Of a DNA stretch of 64,000 bases, positions 27,897-39,155 are shown one piece after another. The translations under genes and the position numbers were made by a program. Every line of letters begins with the position of its first letter. Positions within the stretch are counted from its first letter, which is position 1. The notes under the pieces were generated by a model. That model was not told the DNA's origin. It saw only the letters and a program-made list of their open reading frames with translations, and ran no database searches. Location: contig NZ_KI421504.1 in NCBI RefSeq assembly GCF_000473165.1, positions 3,262,094 through 3,326,093 on the forward strand, read 5' to 3'. This DNA is from Leisingera aquimarina DSM 24565 (GTDB taxonomy: Bacteria > Pseudomonadota > Alphaproteobacteria > Rhodobacterales > Rhodobacteraceae).

Positions 27897-29003
27897 ATGC
27901 CTCAAGACAACATGCTGGCGCTTCCGATGGCTTCAGGCGGGCCGGATCTGGGTGGGTTCGGTGCCCCGGCCCCTCTGGGCGCGGGGGGCGGCAGCGGGCT
28001 GAGCGGCAAGGCCAAGGCCGCAATTATCGTCCGGCTGCTGCTGAATGAAGGCGCGGAAATCCCGTTGGAGGAGCTGCCTGACGACCTGCAGCTGGAGTTG
28101 ACCCAGCAGATGGGCAAGATGAGCATTGTCGACCGTGACACGCTGAACGCGGTCGCGGGCGAATTTGCCGATTTGCTGGACAATATCGGCCTGCATTTCC
28201 CCAACGGTCTGGCCGGTGCGCTGAATGCCATGCAGGGCAAGATCAGCCGCCACACCCACAGCCGCCTTCGCAAGGAGGCCGGTGTGCGCCAGTTCGGCGA
28301 CCCCTGGGAGCGGTTGAAACAGCTGCCGCCCGAAGATCTGGCCGGCTTGGCCGAGGCGGAAAGCACCGAAGTGGCTGCGGTTTTGCTGTCCAAACTGGAC
28401 ACCGCCAAGGCGGCGCAAATGCTGGTGCATCTGCCTGGCCCGATTGCCCGCCGCATCACCTATGCCGTCAGCCACACCGCCAATGTGACGCCCGACACCG
28501 TGGACCGGATCGGCCTGTCGCTTGCCGCCCAGGTCGAAGCCCGGCCCGATCTCGCCTTTGATGAGACCCCGGGCCAGCGTCTTGGCGGCATCCTGACCGA
28601 GGCGGCGGCAGCCAAGCGCGACGAGGTGCTGACCGCGCTGGACGAAGAGGATGAGGACTTCGCCATCAAGGTGCGCAAAGCGATCTTTACTTACGCCCTG
28701 ATCGGCGAACGGATGCAGCCGATCGACGTGCCCAAGCTGATGCGGGTGCTATCGCAGCCGGATCTGGTCACGGCCATGGCCTTTGCCACCGACGAAGAAG
28801 ACGTTGCCACAAATGAATTCCTGCTCAAGAACATGTCCAGCCGGATGGCCGACAACATCCGCGAAGAGGTGGGCGAGCGCGGCAAAGTCAAGCGCAGCGA
28901 TGGCGAGGCGGCGTTCAGCATGATCATCTCGGCCATGCGCGATTTGGTAGCAACAGGCGAAATCGATCTGAAGTCCGACGAGGATGAGGAGGAAGGCGGC
29001 TAA
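27897..29003 (+). CDS. FliG-like flagellar motor switch protein
   Basis: The 368-residue protein starts with a Gly/Pro-rich tail of about 35 residues, then the FliG layout: KAKAAIIVRLLLNEGAEIPL (N-domain), a middle domain (EDLAGLAEAESTEVAAVLLS, LDTAKAAQMLVHLPGPIARR) with the usual EHPQ-type position replaced, and a C-domain (FTYALIGERMQPIDVPKLMR). It ends in a highly acidic tail. FliG connects the MS ring to FliM and carries torque-generating charges. It stands away from any flagellar cluster and the sequence is divergent, as in the second or only FliG of roseobacters. The gene is downstream of the TPR gene by 74 bp. Confidence 0.82.
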   Translation: MPQDNMLALPMASGGPDLGGFGAPAPLGAGGGSGLSGKAKAAIIVRLLLNEGAEIPLEELPDDLQLELTQQMGKMSIVDRDTLNAVAGEFADLLDNIGLHFPNGLAGALNAMQGKISRHTHSRLRKEAGVRQFGDPWERLKQLPPEDLAGLAEAESTEVAAVLLSKLDTAKAAQMLVHLPGPIARRITYAVSHTANVTPDTVDRIGLSLAAQVEARPDLAFDETPGQRLGGILTEAAAAKRDEVLTALDEEDEDFAIKVRKAIFTYALIGERMQPIDVPKLMRVLSQPDLVTAMAFATDEEDVATNEFLLKNMSSRMADNIREEVGERGKVKRSDGEAAFSMIISAMRDLVATGEIDLKSDEDEEEGG

Positions 29004-29138
29004 GATCCGCCGCATATTCCGGTTCGGCAGGCGCGCAGATCATTCTGTCCGCGCCTGCGAGCGGCTTGTACCTGCCGGTCCGGCTGCGTATGATGCGGGC
29101 TTCCGGGCGCATTCCCGCGCCGCAACCATCCAGACGCC

Positions 29139-30071
29139 ATGCCCGTAGATCCTTCCGAGCTCTCCACCTGGAGCCATGTCAAATATTATGGCAGCAACCT
29201 GTTTCTGCGCGGGCTGCTGGTCGGCACCCGGCTGATCCCCTATGGGCTGCGGGTGCCCATGATGGGCCGGCTGGTCACAGCCATGGGCCGGCTGGCCGGG
29301 TTCGACAAACGGGTGCGCAACAACCTGGATCTTGTCGGCCCCGAGCTGTCGGAAATTGATCCCGGCGCGCTTTACCGGGATGTCAGCGACAATGCGGGCC
29401 GGATGATAGCTGAAATCTATGCCGGTGCTCCCTTTCACGCCCGCGCCAAGGCAGCCCCCATTTCCGGGCCTGGCCTGAAAGCGCTGGAAGAGGCCCGTGC
29501 GGCAGGGCGCCCGGTTCTGCTGGCGACGGCGCATTTCGGCAACTACGACGCTGCCCGCGCGGCGCTGTTTGCCCGCGGTTTCGAGATGGGCGCGCTATAC
29601 CGCCGTATGGCCAACCCGTATTTCAACGACCATTACGTGGCAGCAATCAAAGGCAACGGCGAGCCTCTGTTCGAACAGGGAAAGCGCGGCATGGTCGAGC
29701 TTGTCCGGCATTTGAAAAAGGGCGGTATCGCCGCCATCGTCACCGATCTGCACGCCCAGGGCGGCGAATTGATCGACTTCTTCGGCAAGCCTGCGGTCAC
29801 CTCCACCGTGCCGGCCGAACTGGCACTGAAATTCGGCGCTGCTGTCATCCCTGTTTACGCGGTGCGCCAGGACAACGGTCTGGATTTCGAGATTGTGATG
29901 AGTGCGGAAATTCCGCATTCAGATCCGCTCACCATGACTAAATCGTTGAGCGCAGATCTGGAAGCCATCGTGCGCAAGCACACCGGCCAATGGTTCTGGA
30001 TCCACCGCCGCTGGAAACCCTATGTGCCGCGGCCCAAACCCGGCAAGAAGGCAAAACCCGAGGCAGGCTGA
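29139..30071 (+). CDS. LpxL/HtrB-family lipid A acyltransferase
   Basis: The 310-residue protein has the HX4D acyltransferase motif (ATAHFGNYDAARAAL), the second block YRRMANPYFND with Arg, and the third block LADLQ-like IVTDLHAQGGELIDFFGKPA, then TVPAELALKFGAAVIPVYA. These identify the LpxL/LpxM family, which transfers acyl chains from acyl-ACP to lipid A on the inner-membrane face. The N-terminal hydrophobic segment (LFLRGLLVGTRLIPYGL) probably tethers it to the membrane. It ends with a basic tail. It is 135 bp downstream of the FliG-like gene and convergent with the DUF1223 gene. Confidence 0.92.
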   Translation: MPVDPSELSTWSHVKYYGSNLFLRGLLVGTRLIPYGLRVPMMGRLVTAMGRLAGFDKRVRNNLDLVGPELSEIDPGALYRDVSDNAGRMIAEIYAGAPFHARAKAAPISGPGLKALEEARAAGRPVLLATAHFGNYDAARAALFARGFEMGALYRRMANPYFNDHYVAAIKGNGEPLFEQGKRGMVELVRHLKKGGIAAIVTDLHAQGGELIDFFGKPAVTSTVPAELALKFGAAVIPVYAVRQDNGLDFEIVMSAEIPHSDPLTMTKSLSADLEAIVRKHTGQWFWIHRRWKPYVPRPKPGKKAKPEAG

Positions 30072-30080
30072 TCCAGGCGG

Positions 30081-30782
30081 CTATTCGGCGCGGGCCGCAG
30101 CAATGATACGGCCGAATGGCGCCTCTTGCACCAGTACAGCCGCGGGCTGGTTTCCCGGCACCGGAACTGACAGTTCCAAATCCCCCGCCCCGTCCCATTC
30201 TGCAGCGATCTGCCAGTCTTCCACCACATTGGAATAGCTCAAGGTCTTGCCGGCCAGTTCACCGCGGGTGATATTGACGGATCTTTCGGGCGTGTAGCGC
30301 ACCAGCTGCACCAGCAGCCTCGCGTCCCCCATCTGCACCCGAGGCTGCAGCCGGATCACCAGTTCCTCCCCGCTCCGCTCAACCGACAGCGTGACCGGGC
30401 GCGGCTGGGACTGATATTTTCCGATGGCATCAGTTACCTTCATTGCATCGGCGCCGATCACATCATCCTGACCCATGATGATCATCTGCGGCGTGTATAT
30501 CATCCTGCGGCCGCCCGCATGCGCATAGCCCTTTTGACGCTTGGTATGGGACGGCTTGGCGAATTGATCCTTCCAGCCGATGTAATCCCAATAGTCCACG
30601 TGCAGTGCCAGCGGCAGCACATCCTCGCGCGCAGCCAGCTTATGCAGCAATGCGTCGGCCGGCGGGCAGGATGAACATCCTTGCGATGTATAAAGCTCTA
30701 CCACCACAGGTTCCGCAGCGGATTGGCCGTAAACCGGCAGTGCCAGGCACCAAGCTGCAATGATCGACGCCAGAAGTTTCAT
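30081..30782 (-). CDS. DUF1223 secreted protein (thioredoxin-like)
   Basis: The Met at 30782 begins a signal peptide (MKLLASIIAAWCLALPVYGQ), so it is preferred to the open frame's earlier start. The mature domain begins VVVELYTSQGCSSCPPADAL with a CxxC active-site-like motif and continues HVDYWDYIGWKDQFA and GRRMIYTPQMIIMGQDDVIG, diagnostic of DUF1223. The thioredoxin-like fold and CSSC suggest a periplasmic redox or metal-handling role, but the function is unknown. It is convergent with the acyltransferase gene (9 bp apart). Confidence 0.88.
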   Translation of the reverse strand: MKLLASIIAAWCLALPVYGQSAAEPVVVELYTSQGCSSCPPADALLHKLAAREDVLPLALHVDYWDYIGWKDQFAKPSHTKRQKGYAHAGGRRMIYTPQMIIMGQDDVIGADAMKVTDAIGKYQSQPRPVTLSVERSGEELVIRLQPRVQMGDARLLVQLVRYTPERSVNITRGELAGKTLSYSNVVEDWQIAAEWDGAGDLELSVPVPGNQPAAVLVQEAPFGRIIAAARAE

Positions 30783-31015
30783 GAATCGCCCGCTTCGTTT
30801 GTTAGGCTTCTGGTCTAAAGATGTGCCTGCGAATACGCCAATCAATCATTTTTGAGCCGGGTTTGAACGAGGAGGCCGCGTTGGACCGCAAAAAATGTGT
30901 ACTATTGCATACAAAAACGCCCCCTGCGGCGATTGGGCTATTGAATGCTTAATCTTCCTCATGCATTTAGCAGGCAGCGAATTCCCCGATTTCAAATCCT
31001 TGAGGGAGGCCAAAC

Positions 31016-33703
<2,688 letters not shown>

Positions 33704-33726
33704 GGCAGCTAAGACAACATATTAAT

Positions 33727-33746
33727 GGGCGCCCAAACGGGCGCCC
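33727..33746 (+). terminator. Hairpin after acnA
   Basis: GGGCGCCC-AAAC-GGGCGCCC forms an 8-bp stem 23 bases after the acnA stop, between convergent genes. There is no long T run. Confidence 0.7.
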
Positions 33747-33779
33747 TGCTTACGTCAGGGCTAAAGCAATCTGTCCCGG

Positions 33780-34577
33780 CTACCGGGCGAAGATGGTGCT
33801 GTTCAGGATCTCTGCAATCGTGCCATCTGCCTGCAATTCGGAAATCGCCCGATTGAACACATCCAGATAAGCATCTGCGCCGGAACTCCGCGACAGGCCA
33901 AAATGCGAATAGGTGCTGGAAATCGGAGTGGCAACAGCCGCAATTCTGTCCTGCCAGCCGTTTTGCACGACGTGGTACCGTCCGACCGCATCATCAATTG
34001 CGATAAGATCCAGTTGATCAAACAGCAGCATTTGCATCAGGCCTTCCACATCGCCGCCGCGAACGATCCGGTTGTTGCTTTCAAAGGCGCGTTCCATCTC
34101 CTGATCAATCACGCTGCCGTTCACCATTCCCAGCCGCAGCCGGGAAATCCGCGAATATCCTTTGTCCAGATCCAGCCCTTGCAGATAGCGTTCACGGTTG
34201 TACCAGAATGTGTTGGTCTGCAAAAAGGTCGGCTCTGTGAAGGCCAGATAGGAAGCGCGCGCGGTGGATTTAAACAACGGAAGGATGCCGTCGGCTTCGC
34301 CGGATTGAGCACGTGCTAGGCAGCGCTGCCAAGGCAGCAGAACAACAACAGCTCTTAGCCCGTCAATCCGGTCCGTCACGGCCTCCAGCAGCTTGACCTT
34401 CAGCCCGCCGTCGGGAATGCCGCCGGTTCCCAGCGTATAGGGCGGATAGGGGTCGTAGCAGAAGGTCAGTACAGAGTCGGCACGCGCGGTGTCTGCCAGC
34501 CCGCAAAAGGCAGCAAAGCATGCCAGCAGCGCTTTGATGAACCCAGTCGGCTTTTCCACTCTCCTGGCCTTCTCCAT
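33780..34577 (-). CDS. Periplasmic solute-binding protein (SBP family 3-like)
   Basis: This 265-residue protein has an N-terminal signal sequence after a basic start (MEKARRVEKPTGFIKALLAC, then FAAFCGLADTARA). The mature part shows the family-3 binding-protein plan (LTFCYDPYPPYTLG, GLKVKLLEAVTDRI, VVVLLPWQRCLARAQSGEAD, then LGMVNGSVID and DVFNRAISELQADGTIAEIL). The PWQRCLARAQSGEADG form is typical of the stand-alone subfamily found without a transporter. No ABC permease is nearby, so it may feed an orphan system or act as a sensor-like protein. It is convergent with acnA. Confidence 0.85.
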   Translation of the reverse strand: MEKARRVEKPTGFIKALLACFAAFCGLADTARADSVLTFCYDPYPPYTLGTGGIPDGGLKVKLLEAVTDRIDGLRAVVVLLPWQRCLARAQSGEADGILPLFKSTARASYLAFTEPTFLQTNTFWYNRERYLQGLDLDKGYSRISRLRLGMVNGSVIDQEMERAFESNNRIVRGGDVEGLMQMLLFDQLDLIAIDDAVGRYHVVQNGWQDRIAAVATPISSTYSHFGLSRSSGADAYLDVFNRAISELQADGTIAEILNSTIFAR

Positions 34578-34829
34578 ACGCGCGGCATTCAGTTTAACGG
34601 GATTGCAAATTGCCGCTCCCGCTTGCCTTACGCTTCCAACCTATCCCACAGTTAAATGAAAGAACCTGTAATGGAAATTAGCGTTCTCCCGATCGGGCAC
34701 ATGCACAACCAAAGCGATACACTCCTGACGCCAATACCTGCTATACCGTCCGGTTCAGTTGTGTAAACATTGATTCTGGATACATCTTTTACTCCTCGCG
34801 ACACTCCTTTATCGGCCGGGTTCCAATAC

Positions 34830-35114
34830 ATGAAAGAAGCTGTAATAGCAGTCGTTTACCCGGACATAGACACATTCGACGAACACGTTGAAGCGGTTCT
34901 GAACATGGTTCCGGAAACGCGCTGTTTTCCTGGCTGCATTGAAGCCCATGCCGGTATCAACCGCACGCGTTTTGAAATCGTCGTTTTCCACCTATGGGAG
35001 TCCAATGACCATTTAGAGCGATACTTGGTCTGGCGTGCCGACCGCGGCGATTTGGACGCCCGCAGCGCCACCATGCGGCGGGAGCAGGACTTCCGGACCT
35101 TTTCAGTGCCATAA
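34830..35114 (+). CDS. Antibiotic biosynthesis monooxygenase (ABM)-domain protein
   Basis: From the Met at 34830 the protein has 94 residues; an in-frame upstream ATG-like start at 34770 adds 20. The sequence (EAVIAVVYPDIDTFDEHVEA, then ETRCFPGCIEAHAG, FHLWESNDHLERYLVW and FRTFSVP) is the small dimeric ferredoxin-like ABM fold. It resembles the protein at 35637 in motif order (FPGC, YLxWR, FRxF) and the two flank a DOPA-dioxygenase-like gene. ABM domains act as cofactor-free oxygenases or as heme-degrading or dimer scaffolds; which applies here is unknown. The upstream 34578-34829 stretch has no gene. Confidence 0.72.
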   Translation: MKEAVIAVVYPDIDTFDEHVEAVLNMVPETRCFPGCIEAHAGINRTRFEIVVFHLWESNDHLERYLVWRADRGDLDARSATMRREQDFRTFSVP

Positions 35115-35235
35115 GACCCCGGCCTTCGTATTGAAAGCGCTGCATCACCGCCCGCCCCGCCGGGTTTTGCCTTGCACACTGACTGTTCGCAATCTCTGGA
35201 TTGCCTTGGATGGACACCCCGGAAAAAGTGGTGGC

Positions 35236-35574
35236 ATGAAACATTCAGACAGCATCACAGGCTATCACGCCCACATCTACTTTGACGAAAACACCGTTAC
35301 GCAGGCCCGCGCTCTTTGCCAGCGCGCTGCCGGGCTCTTTGGAGCAGAGATGGGACGCATGCATGAAAAGCCCGTCGGACCGCATCCTAGATGGTCCTGC
35401 CAGCTGGCGGCCAGCCCGGAGCAGTTTTCCAAGCTGCTGCCTTGGCTGGCATTGAACCGCGATGGCCTGATTGTCTTTGCCCATCCGGAAACCGGCGACG
35501 CCCTGGCAGATCATCGGGATCACGCGATCTGGCTGGGAACAGGTCTGACGCTGGATCTCAGCATTTTCAGTTGA
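35236..35574 (+). CDS. DOPA 4,5-dioxygenase family protein
   Basis: The ATG at 35236 is preferred to the much longer open frame because the family starts with SITGYHAHIYFDE. The 112-residue protein keeps GYHAHIYF, GPHPRWSCQLA and DALADHRDHAIWLG, including the His residues of the small DOPA 4,5-dioxygenase fold. Members cleave catechol-type rings in an Fe(II)-dependent way, though most bacterial versions are uncharacterised. It is flanked by two ABM-domain paralogues on the same strand (122 bp from the first, 62 bp to the second), suggesting a small oxidative unit. Confidence 0.85.
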   Translation: MKHSDSITGYHAHIYFDENTVTQARALCQRAAGLFGAEMGRMHEKPVGPHPRWSCQLAASPEQFSKLLPWLALNRDGLIVFAHPETGDALADHRDHAIWLGTGLTLDLSIFS

Positions 35575-35636
35575 CGCCTGCGTAAATTTACCAGAAATTT
35601 CCTGATCCCCGTCAAGCTGGCCCTGCCCGCTGCAAC

Positions 35637-35942
35637 ATGGAGCGTTTCGTGACGGAAGCCGTGATCATTCAATTGCACCCGCTGCCCGGTAAATACACCG
35701 AGCTGACAGCTCTTGTGAAACAGATGGTGGTGGCAGTCCGCAGCTTTCCGGGATGCCTGCAAGCCGAAACACTGCTCGCCCCGGACAGGGACGAGATTTC
35801 GGTCTTTCAAAGATGGACCGACGCGGAGGCGTTCAGCGAGTATCTGATTTGGCGTTCCAAGCAAGAAGACTTGCAGCTAGCCTATGCGCTGTCGTCGAAG
35901 GAACCGGATTTCCGCAGCTTCACCTTGCATGGCACGGGCTAA
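35637..35942 (+). CDS. ABM-domain protein, paralogue of the gene at 34830
   Basis: A 101-residue ABM-fold protein (EAVIIQLHPLPGKYTELTAL, then VVAVRSFPGCLQAETLLAPD, YLIWRSKQEDLQLAY and FRSFTLHG). An in-frame GTG four codons after the ATG (35649) is a possible start. The shared FPGC, YLxWR and FRxF blocks show common descent with the 34830 gene, while identity elsewhere is modest. It ends 15 bp before the convergent ccmG stop. A role together with the DOPA-dioxygenase-like neighbour is inferred from position only. Confidence 0.72.
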   Translation: MERFVTEAVIIQLHPLPGKYTELTALVKQMVVAVRSFPGCLQAETLLAPDRDEISVFQRWTDAEAFSEYLIWRSKQEDLQLAYALSSKEPDFRSFTLHGTG

Positions 35943-35957
35943 GATACTGACGCCTGT

Positions 35958-36497
35958 CTATTGACTAGCCGCCTTCTCCATCGCCGGACGCAGAGTGCTT
36001 TCGATCACGCGCTGGGTGATCGGGCCGGCGAACCGCAGCACGATCTTGCCGTTTCCATCCACCACATAGGTCTCCGGCACGCCGTAAAGCCCCCAGTCGA
36101 TTGCCATGCGGCCTTTTTCGTCGCGACCGATCGCAGCGTAGGGGTCGCCCAGCTCGTTCAGAAAACCCTCGGCATTGGCCAGCTGATCCTTGTAGTTAAC
36201 GCCATAGACCGGAATCCCTTCTGTGGACAGCGCCTCGAGGTTCGGATGCTCGGCCCGGCAGGGCGCGCACCAGCTGGCCCAATAGTTCACCAGCTTCACA
36301 TTGCCGTCACGCAGGGTGGCGTCGGTGAACATTTTCTTGCCGGGGAATTCGTCCAGCACCACCGGCGGCGCGGGCTGTCCTTCACGGGCAGACGGCAGGC
36401 TGTTGGGATCCTCGCGGAACATGCCCACCAGGGCGAGACCGACAAATCCCGCAAACACGATACCGGGGACCGCCATCAGCGGAGAGATCTTAGCCAT
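35958..36497 (-). CDS. ccmG: Thiol:disulfide interchange protein of cytochrome c maturation (CcmG/DsbE)
   Basis: The 179-residue protein has an N-terminal membrane anchor (residues 8-27, MAVPGIVFAGFVGLALVGMF) and a periplasmic thioredoxin-like domain. The redox pair is Cys77-Ala-Pro-Cys80 in NYWASWCAPC, and the conserved GVPETYVVDGNG with cis-Pro is present. It reduces apocytochrome c cysteines for heme attachment. It overlaps the ccmD stop by 8 bases and is the last gene of the leftward ccm unit. Confidence 0.96.
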   Translation of the reverse strand: MAKISPLMAVPGIVFAGFVGLALVGMFREDPNSLPSAREGQPAPPVVLDEFPGKKMFTDATLRDGNVKLVNYWASWCAPCRAEHPNLEALSTEGIPVYGVNYKDQLANAEGFLNELGDPYAAIGRDEKGRMAIDWGLYGVPETYVVDGNGKIVLRFAGPITQRVIESTLRPAMEKAASQ

Positions 36498-36645
36498 TGC
36501 GCTTCATCCTGGTTTCCAAGGTTTCCATCTCCCGGCGCACTTTTCGGCCGCGCAGGATTGTCAGCACCACCAGCGCCAGCAGCAGCAGCAGCGAGGCACC
36601 ATAGGCCGACAGCACCGTATCGGCATATTTTCCAAGATCAGGCAT
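36490..36645 (-). CDS. ccmD: Heme exporter protein CcmD
   Basis: A 51-residue gene. The product MPDLGKYADTVLSAYGAS is followed by a single transmembrane helix (LLLLLALVVLTIL) and a basic cytoplasmic tail (RGRKVRREMETLETRMK), the standard CcmD pattern. CcmD holds CcmE and helps release heme-loaded CcmE from the CcmABC complex. Its start overlaps the ccmC stop (TGATG) and its stop overlaps the ccmG start, so the three are translationally coupled. Confidence 0.93.
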   Translation of the reverse strand: MPDLGKYADTVLSAYGASLLLLLALVVLTILRGRKVRREMETLETRMKRNG

Positions 36646-37376
36646 CACGCCTCCAGCCGTTCGCGCGCCATCAATGCCTTGATGCGGCGGGCGCGGATTT
36701 CAGTTCCGGTGCGGTAGAACACCAGTGCAAGGAACAACAGCACAAACCCTGCCATGCAGACATAAAGCGGGTTGGAAAACGCATCGGCCACGTTTTCCTT
36801 TTCATCCAGGGACAGCGACGCCCCCTGATGCAGCCCCTGGTTCCAGAAGTTCACAGCATAACGGCTGAGCACTGCAAAGACCGAGCCCACCAGGCAGAGG
36901 ATCGAGGTCAGATCCGCGGCGGTATCGGGATTGTCGATCGCCTCCCACAGGGCAATATAGCCCAAGTAGAACAGGAACAGTACCAGAAAGGAAGTGAGCC
37001 GCGGGTCCCAGGCCCACCAGGTGCCCCACATCGGCTGCCCCCAAATCGCGCCGGTGATCAGCGCAATCACGGTCATCACCACGCCCACCGGTGCGGCGGC
37101 ACGGGCCGCCAGCGCGCTGACGTGATGGCGGCGGATCACCCAGACCAGCGAGGTCACAAGCATCATGAACCAGGCGTTGATTGCCATCAGCGCCGAGGGC
37201 ACATGCAGGAAGATGATCTTGACGGTGGAGCCCTGGCGGTAATCGTCCGGCGTGAAGAAGAAACCCCAGACAAGGCCTACAGTAATCAGCACCGCAGAGC
37301 TGACCCAGAGGGCCGGCATCACCTTTTCGGTGGTGGCCAGGAACTTTTTCGGGTTGGCGTATTCCCAGATCGACAT
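36645..37376 (-). CDS. ccmC: Heme exporter permease CcmC
   Basis: The 243-residue protein has six hydrophobic segments. The tryptophan-rich WWD signature (WGTWWAWDPRLTS) lies between the third and fourth, flanked by His residues (HVPSALMAINAW and the C-terminal HQGASLSLD segment) that coordinate heme. CcmC loads heme on the chaperone CcmE from the periplasmic side. It ends in a TGATG overlap with ccmD and begins 56 bp downstream of the ccmB stop. Confidence 0.96.
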   Translation of the reverse strand: MSIWEYANPKKFLATTEKVMPALWVSSAVLITVGLVWGFFFTPDDYRQGSTVKIIFLHVPSALMAINAWFMMLVTSLVWVIRRHHVSALAARAAAPVGVVMTVIALITGAIWGQPMWGTWWAWDPRLTSFLVLFLFYLGYIALWEAIDNPDTAADLTSILCLVGSVFAVLSRYAVNFWNQGLHQGASLSLDEKENVADAFSNPLYVCMAGFVLLFLALVFYRTGTEIRARRIKALMARERLEA

Positions 37377-37432
37377 GTTGGCTATTTAGCTCTTGTTCTC
37401 GGGTTTCTCAATTCACGGCGTCGGCAAATGTC

Positions 37433-38089
37433 CTAGCGCAAATTGACGCGCAGGACAGCGGCGCTTGCAAAGGGTAAGAGGGCGATGGAGGCAGCGGAGA
37501 TGCCGGCCAGCAGCAGCATCGGTGTTTGAACAGCCATGCCTTCGGCGCCGCGGCGGGCCACTTCGGATCCGAAGATCAGCGTGGGCACATACAGCGGCAT
37601 CACCAAAAGCGACATCAGCAGACCGCCGCGTTTCAGCCCGACGGTCAGCGCGGCGCCGAAGGTGCCGATGACAGACAGTGCCGGCGTGCCCAGCAACAGC
37701 GAGATCAGCAGCCATTGAAAGCCCTGCACCGGCAGGTTCAGCAGCACCCCCAGTACCGGTGCGGCCATCACCAGCGGCAGGCCGGTGGTAATCCAATGGG
37801 CCAGCGCTTTGATGGTGACGGTGCTTTCCAGTGGCAGCGGCGCAGTGGCCAGCAGGTCCAGCGAGCCGTCCTCCCAATCCAGTGCCAGCAGCCGGTCGAG
37901 GGACAGCAAGCACGCCAGCAGCGCGCCCAGCCACAAAACACCCGGTGCGATCTTGGACAAAAGATCGGACTGCGGGCCGACAGAGAAAGGCACCATCACC
38001 GTCACGATAAGAAAGAATGCAAGACCCAGGCCAAAACCGCCGCCCGCCCGGAAGGCGAGCTTCAGATCCCGCAGAAGAAGCGCAATCAC
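37433..38089 (-). CDS. ccmB: Heme exporter permease CcmB
   Basis: This 218-residue integral membrane protein has about six transmembrane segments. The N-terminus ([20 protein letters not shown]) and the loops ([40 protein letters not shown]) are typical. With CcmA it forms the ABC part of the CcmABCDE complex. It starts at GTG (38089) within a GTGA overlap with the ccmA stop, indicating coupling. Confidence 0.95.
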   Translation of the reverse strand: MIALLLRDLKLAFRAGGGFGLGLAFFLIVTVMVPFSVGPQSDLLSKIAPGVLWLGALLACLLSLDRLLALDWEDGSLDLLATAPLPLESTVTIKALAHWITTGLPLVMAAPVLGVLLNLPVQGFQWLLISLLLGTPALSVIGTFGAALTVGLKRGGLLMSLLVMPLYVPTLIFGSEVARRGAEGMAVQTPMLLLAGISAASIALLPFASAAVLRVNLR

Positions 38090-38700
38090 AGGAAACCTCC
38101 GTCGAAGTCATCCAGCGCCAGAGGCTTGGCCTTGTAAGGGCCGACATCCAGCACCTCCGCCTCCAGCCCCAAGTCGATGTGGGTGGCGATCAGGGCTGAA
38201 CCGCCCTGCCCCAGATGCGCCCGCACGGCGCCGGCAAACATGGCGACGGAGCTGGTGTCGAGGCTGACCGTCGGCTCGTCCATGATCCAGATGGGCCGGC
38301 CCGTGACCAACATCCGGCTGAGGCCCAGGCGGCGTTTCTGCCCCGCAGACAAGGCACCTGCCTGGCGGTCGCGCAGGGTCAGCAGATCAAAGCCGTCCAG
38401 CGCCTGTTCAATCCCATTTCTGCCAAAGACGCTGGCCCAGAAGGTCAGGTTCTCTGCCACCGTCAGCGTTGGCTTCAGCCCGTCGGAATGGGCGGCATAA
38501 GCGATCTGGTCCTCGGCGCCCTCGACCTGCCCTTTCAGCGGCGGCTGCAGGCCTGCAACGGTGCGCAGCAGCGTGGTCTTGCCGACCCCGTTAGGGCCGC
38601 GCAGGATCAGCGCCTTGCTGGGTTCCAGCGCAAAGCTGAGGCCCTCCAGCACCGGGATGCCACCGCGCGCCACGCTCAGATCCGTCACAGTCAGTGTCAT
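38086..38700 (-). CDS. ccmA: Heme exporter ATP-binding protein CcmA
   Basis: A 204-residue ABC ATPase: Walker [16 protein letters not shown] (about residues 34-48), signature [14 protein letters not shown], Walker [14 protein letters not shown] and a switch His (IATHIDLGL). CcmA hydrolyses ATP to release holo-CcmE from CcmC. It is the first gene of the unit ccmA-ccmB-ccmC-ccmD-ccmG. ccmE, ccmF and ccmH are not in the window. Confidence 0.96.
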   Translation of the reverse strand: MTLTVTDLSVARGGIPVLEGLSFALEPSKALILRGPNGVGKTTLLRTVAGLQPPLKGQVEGAEDQIAYAAHSDGLKPTLTVAENLTFWASVFGRNGIEQALDGFDLLTLRDRQAGALSAGQKRRLGLSRMLVTGRPIWIMDEPTVSLDTSSVAMFAGAVRAHLGQGGSALIATHIDLGLEAEVLDVGPYKAKPLALDDFDGGFL

Positions 38701-38788
38701 GAAGTTCGCTTATCCCGTTGTGCCCGCGCATCAAAAGACCATGCAGCCGCGTCCCGCTTTGCGGCAGGTCAAATACATCTTCAGAAAG

Positions 38789-39142
38789 TCAGACCACCAG
38801 CGCCGCCATCGCAATCCGGCGCCCCTCGGACAGCAGCACATTGTAGGTGCGGCAGGCCGCGGGAGAGTTCATTGCCTCCACTCCCAGCCCGGCCTCCTCC
38901 AGCGCCTTATGCAGCTCTGCCGGGATATGGGCGATCTCTGCCCCGGTGCCGATGAACAGCACGTCTATCTCCCCGGCCAAAGCCAGCAGCGGCGTGTCAT
39001 CCGCATAACCGCCCCAGGGGGAGGTTCCCGCAGCCGAAGTCAGCACTGCCCCCTGATGCACCTCCCCGCCGATGCGGAAGAACCCGGCGCCATAACCGTC
39101 AATCGGCTGCGCGTCGGTAAAACTCACTTCATTCAAGCGCAT
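38789..39142 (-). CDS. Mth938-like (DUF498/NDUFAF3-type) protein
   Basis: The Met at 39142 (MRLNEVSFTDAQPIDGYGAG) gives the family length of 117 residues and is preferred to an upstream in-frame start. The blocks GYGAGFFRIGGEVHQGAVLT, DVLFIGTGAEIAHIP, GLGVEAMNSPAACRTYNVL and ALVV match the Mth938-like fold related to mitochondrial complex I assembly factor NDUFAF3. The biochemical role in bacteria is unknown. It lies 13 bp downstream of the TauE-like gene in the unit with secD/secF, a linkage common in alphaproteobacteria. Confidence 0.9.
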   Translation of the reverse strand: MRLNEVSFTDAQPIDGYGAGFFRIGGEVHQGAVLTSAAGTSPWGGYADDTPLLALAGEIDVLFIGTGAEIAHIPAELHKALEEAGLGVEAMNSPAACRTYNVLLSEGRRIAMAALVV

Positions 39143-39155
39143 CAGCGGGGTCCTT

